Shown here: positions 6,492 to 8,095 of the stretch, piece after piece
Numbering within the stretch: position 1 is the first letter of the stretch
How the letters are laid out: the number at the start of each line of letters is the position of its first letter
From: Desulfobacterales bacterium
GTDB taxonomy: Bacteria; Desulfobacterota; DSM-4660; Desulfatiglandales; Desulfatiglandaceae
Assembly (NCBI GenBank): GCA_022013615.1
Contig: JAKLQB010000018.1
Coordinates: forward strand, 1-8,095
DNA: 8,095 nucleotides
Direction of reading: 5' to 3'
Translations under genes and position numbers: made by a program
Notes under the pieces: model-generated
Database searches by the model: none
What the model saw: only the letters and a program-made list of their open reading frames with translations
Told to the model about the DNA's origin: nothing

Positions 6492-7610
6492 TCAGGATTT
6501 AAAGTCATAGAAGTGGTTATTCTTGGTCAGGATCCTCGGACCATCAGCCTCAATAACTACCATTTCCTCGAGCCTCACGCCTCCTTTTCCTGGAATATAA
6601 ATCCCTGGTTCCACTGTAACGACCATCCCTTTTTTAAGTTTTACTGGTTTTTGCGGTGCGAGCCTTGGTCGCTCATGGGTTGCCAGACCCACACCGTGCC
6701 CGAGGCCATGACCGAAGTATTCTCCGAATCCCGCATCATTGATAATCTGCCTGGCGATCGCGTCCGGGTGACAGCTGTCAACTCCCGGTCGGACCTCTTT
6801 CAATGCGGCAAGCTGGGCCTGCCGGACAGTCATGTAAATATTTTTCAAAGCCGGTTCAGGCTCGCCTAAAAAGACCGTTCTAGTCATGTCAGAGCGATAA
6901 GTGTCCAATCTAACGCCTACATCCAGAATAATCGGCTCTTTCGTCTTCAGCGTGCGGTCTGTGGGCACAGCATGGGGTAATGCACTATTTGGGCCAGAGG
7001 CCACGATGGAGGGGAATGCCAGACTTTCAGCACCCGCTTCACGTGCCAGAGTCTCAATCTGCCACGCCACTTCCCTTTCTGTAAGGCCGGGCTTGAGTCC
7101 GCGGATAACCGTGTCAAGGATTTCAGACATCACATCCGCTGAGGCCTCCAAAGCTTTGACTTCCAGGTTATCCTTTATCTCTCTCATTTCTTCCACTAAC
7201 CCTTTTAAGGGTTTGAGAGAAACTGGAGGGGAAAGCGCACCAAGTGCCTCTGTCAGTTGCCGATGGAGGCCCCAGGTAAGATGATCCTCTTCAAAGCCCA
7301 ATTTTTCCGTTCCCATCCGTTTCAGCATCTCCGGGAAGCCCTCAATAAGGCCTTGTTTTATGGTGTGAACTTCAAAGTCGATGACCTCCTTTTCGGCTTC
7401 TAAGCTGTATCGTGAGTCCGTCACTAAAACGGCCTGAGTTTTGTTTATAAGAAGAGACCCGGATAACTCGGTAAGTTGATTATCTTCAGCCTTGAAGCCT
7501 GACAGATATCTTCGGTTTTCAGGCTGAATGATCCAGGCAGTGTCACAGGGCAGCTTCTTTAGGCGTTCCCTTAAAGCGGCCACCCGTTTGCTAAATGCCG
7601 ATTTATTCAT
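6492..7610 (-). CDS. M24 family metallopeptidase, Xaa-Pro aminopeptidase/dipeptidase type
   Basis: The 372-residue protein has a creatinase-type N-terminal domain (about 1-140; TAWIIQPENRRYLSGF, VLVTDSRYSLEAE) and a pita-bread M24 catalytic domain (about 150-365). All five dinuclear metal ligands are visible: D230 (ILDVG), D241 (RSDMTRT), H305 (HGLGHGVG), E334 (VEPGIY) and E348 (VRLEE). HAVPTDR (213-219) and THERP (311-315) supply conserved substrate-pocket residues. The family removes an N-terminal residue ahead of proline, or cleaves X-Pro dipeptides, in cytoplasmic peptide turnover. Sequence alone does not separate PepP from PepQ activity, though the short form is closest to the PepQ-like group. 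It leads a probable operon with xerD. The start has a GAG-type weak ribosome site; no better promoter than a poor TTGCAA-17-TAAGGT (7686-7658) is seen. Confidence 0.92.
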   Translation of the reverse strand: MNKSAFSKRVAALRERLKKLPCDTAWIIQPENRRYLSGFKAEDNQLTELSGSLLINKTQAVLVTDSRYSLEAEKEVIDFEVHTIKQGLIEGFPEMLKRMGTEKLGFEEDHLTWGLHRQLTEALGALSPPVSLKPLKGLVEEMREIKDNLEVKALEASADVMSEILDTVIRGLKPGLTEREVAWQIETLAREAGAESLAFPSIVASGPNSALPHAVPTDRTLKTKEPIILDVGVRLDTYRSDMTRTVFLGEPEPALKNIYMTVRQAQLAALKEVRPGVDSCHPDAIARQIINDAGFGEYFGHGLGHGVGLATHERPRLAPQKPVKLKKGMVVTVEPGIYIPGKGGVRLEEMVVIEADGPRILTKNNHFYDFKS

Positions 7611-7703
7611 TGTTTTCTCGACGATGCAGGTTCAGAAAAAAGGTATTGATGGATAACACCTTAGCAGAGTGATCAGGCGATTGCAATTCTTGTGCTTACT
7701 TAT

Positions 7704-7818
7704 CAGCAATTCTCATTATGACTTCCACCTGGCAGGGCCGCGGGGTCTCTTTTTAAAGGCCGCAATCCCGCCACGGCCCTGCATTAGCAAGGGCTAAAGT
7801 TTATGATTAGAATTGCTG
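7704..7818. mobile_element. Miniature inverted-repeat element, copy C (115 bp)
   Basis: The left end CAGCAATTCTCATTATG (7704-7720) is identical to those of copies A and B. The right end, ATGATTAGAATTGCTG (7803-7818), matches it inversely at 14 of 17 bases. The flanks CTTACTTAT (7695-7703) and CTTCCTTAT (7819-7827) agree at 8 of 9 bases, again a 9-bp duplication. Inside, GCAGGGCCG (7732-7740) pairs with CGGCCCTGC (7774-7782). The central CTTTTTAAAGGCCGCAATCC equals part of copy B's right arm in inverse, so C looks like an internally deleted relative of B. It lies in the divergent region between the M24 peptidase and RNB genes. Confidence 0.82.
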
Positions 7819-7834
7819 CTTCCTTATCTCGTTG

Positions 7835-7863
7835 TTGACAGAAAATATGCCAACTGTTAGTAG
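7835..7863 (+). promoter_or_regulatory. Candidate promoter for the RNB ribonuclease gene
   Basis: A perfect -35 TTGACA (7835-7840) is followed by 17 bp and a poor -10, TAGTAG (7858-7863; three of six consensus bases). It points toward the RNB gene, with a predicted start near 7870. Copy C ends 16 bp upstream of the -35. The weak -10 keeps confidence moderate. Confidence 0.4.
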
Positions 7864-7881
7864 TCGTTGAAAGAAACAGAT

Positions 7882-7908
7882 ATGAAAAGCCACAGAATCT
7901 CAAAATGA
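7882..7908 (+). other. Possible eight-codon upstream frame (MKSHRISK)
   Basis: An ATG at 7882 opens an eight-codon frame whose TGA (7906-7908) overlaps the RNB gene's ATG (7905-7907) as ATGA. The RNB start lacks a visible Shine-Dalgarno, so the small frame could couple translation. The upstream GAAAG is a weak ribosome site, and such a short frame can arise by chance. Confidence 0.2.
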
Positions 7909-8095
7909 ATCAGGGAAAAATTATAGAATACATAGATCAGGGCAGGTTTGTCTGCACCATTTGCCTACAGGATAAAGGCAACAGGCTGCATCTGCTTACA
8001 CCATCAAATCGAGAAGTCAATCTTTCACCAAAAAGGGCCATACTCGTTTCAGGCGCTACTATTGATATTGAAAGGCCCAGAGAAGAATTATTGGA
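7905..8095 (+). CDS. N-terminus of an RNB-domain (RNase II/R-like) ribonuclease, partial
   Basis: The frame opens with MNQGKIIEYIDQGRFVCTIC and stays open for 63 codons to the window edge, including NRLHLLTPSNREVNLSPKRA. This N-terminal segment resembles the start of RNB catalytic-domain ribonucleases of the RNase II family that I associate with deltaproteobacteria, where a small beta-rich domain precedes the RNB exonuclease domain. The RNB domain, which holds the catalytic aspartates, lies beyond the window, so activity cannot be checked. The start is fixed by an in-frame ATG with no earlier in-frame candidate; the ATG at 7882 is in another frame. It is transcribed away from the M24-xerD pair. 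Assignment rests on remembered family similarity of about 60 residues. Confidence 0.65.
   Translation, partial: MNQGKIIEYIDQGRFVCTICLQDKGNRLHLLTPSNREVNLSPKRAILVSGATIDIERPREELL

Noticed and set aside
6399..6869. A 156-codon plus-strand frame
   Set aside because: It lies antisense across the xerD and M24 peptidase genes, whose products have complete catalytic motifs. Its translation has no recognisable domain.
6901..7284. A 127-codon plus-strand frame
   Set aside because: It is antisense to the M24 peptidase and reads as a low-complexity serine/arginine-rich shadow.

Overview
The window looks like a chromosomal segment of a Desulfobacterota (deltaproteobacterial) organism. The pointers are a DUF2333 protein, a remnant of a RACo-like corrinoid-protein activator, a soluble two-PAS histidine kinase with a cysteine-bearing PAS domain, and an RNB-type ribonuclease start of the kind I associate with this group. 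This placement is inference from family resemblance, not from a marker gene. Every intact gene is on the minus strand except a partial gene entering at the right edge.

Layout, left to right. A probable two-gene operon (promoter 1729-1758) encodes a membrane-anchored DUF2333 protein and a small lipopolysaccharide-kinase/RIO-like kinase. Next come a 58-bp miniature inverted-repeat element (copy A) and a decayed, internally deleted RACo-like pseudogene. A compact initiator-tRNA unit follows, with promoter, tRNA-fMet and intrinsic terminator all visible. Upstream of it lie a 287-bp copy B of the miniature element and a lone end of the same family. A two-gene cassette then pairs an unrecognised protein of about 200 residues with a PAS-PAS histidine kinase; the genes overlap by four bases at an 11-G homopolymer. 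An intergenic stretch at 5201-5588 holds an imperfect inverted-repeat element and a heptamer-period tract. After it come xerD and an M24 (Xaa-Pro type) peptidase, co-directional and 21 bp apart. The divergent region carries copy C of the miniature element and a candidate promoter for the rightward RNB ribonuclease gene, which is cut off by the window end.

Three observations stand out. First, the three miniature elements share 17-bp ends, are each flanked by 9-bp direct repeats, and each has one end 16-18 bp from the TTGACA of an outward-facing promoter. Second, gaining one G in the 11-G tract would fuse the unknown protein to the histidine kinase, so the pair may be one switchable or slippage-expressed sensor, or one gene split by a sequencing error. 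Third, two intergenic tracts are built of 7-bp units beginning AAT and look like one repeat family. I see no CRISPR array, defence island, prophage or intact transposase gene.
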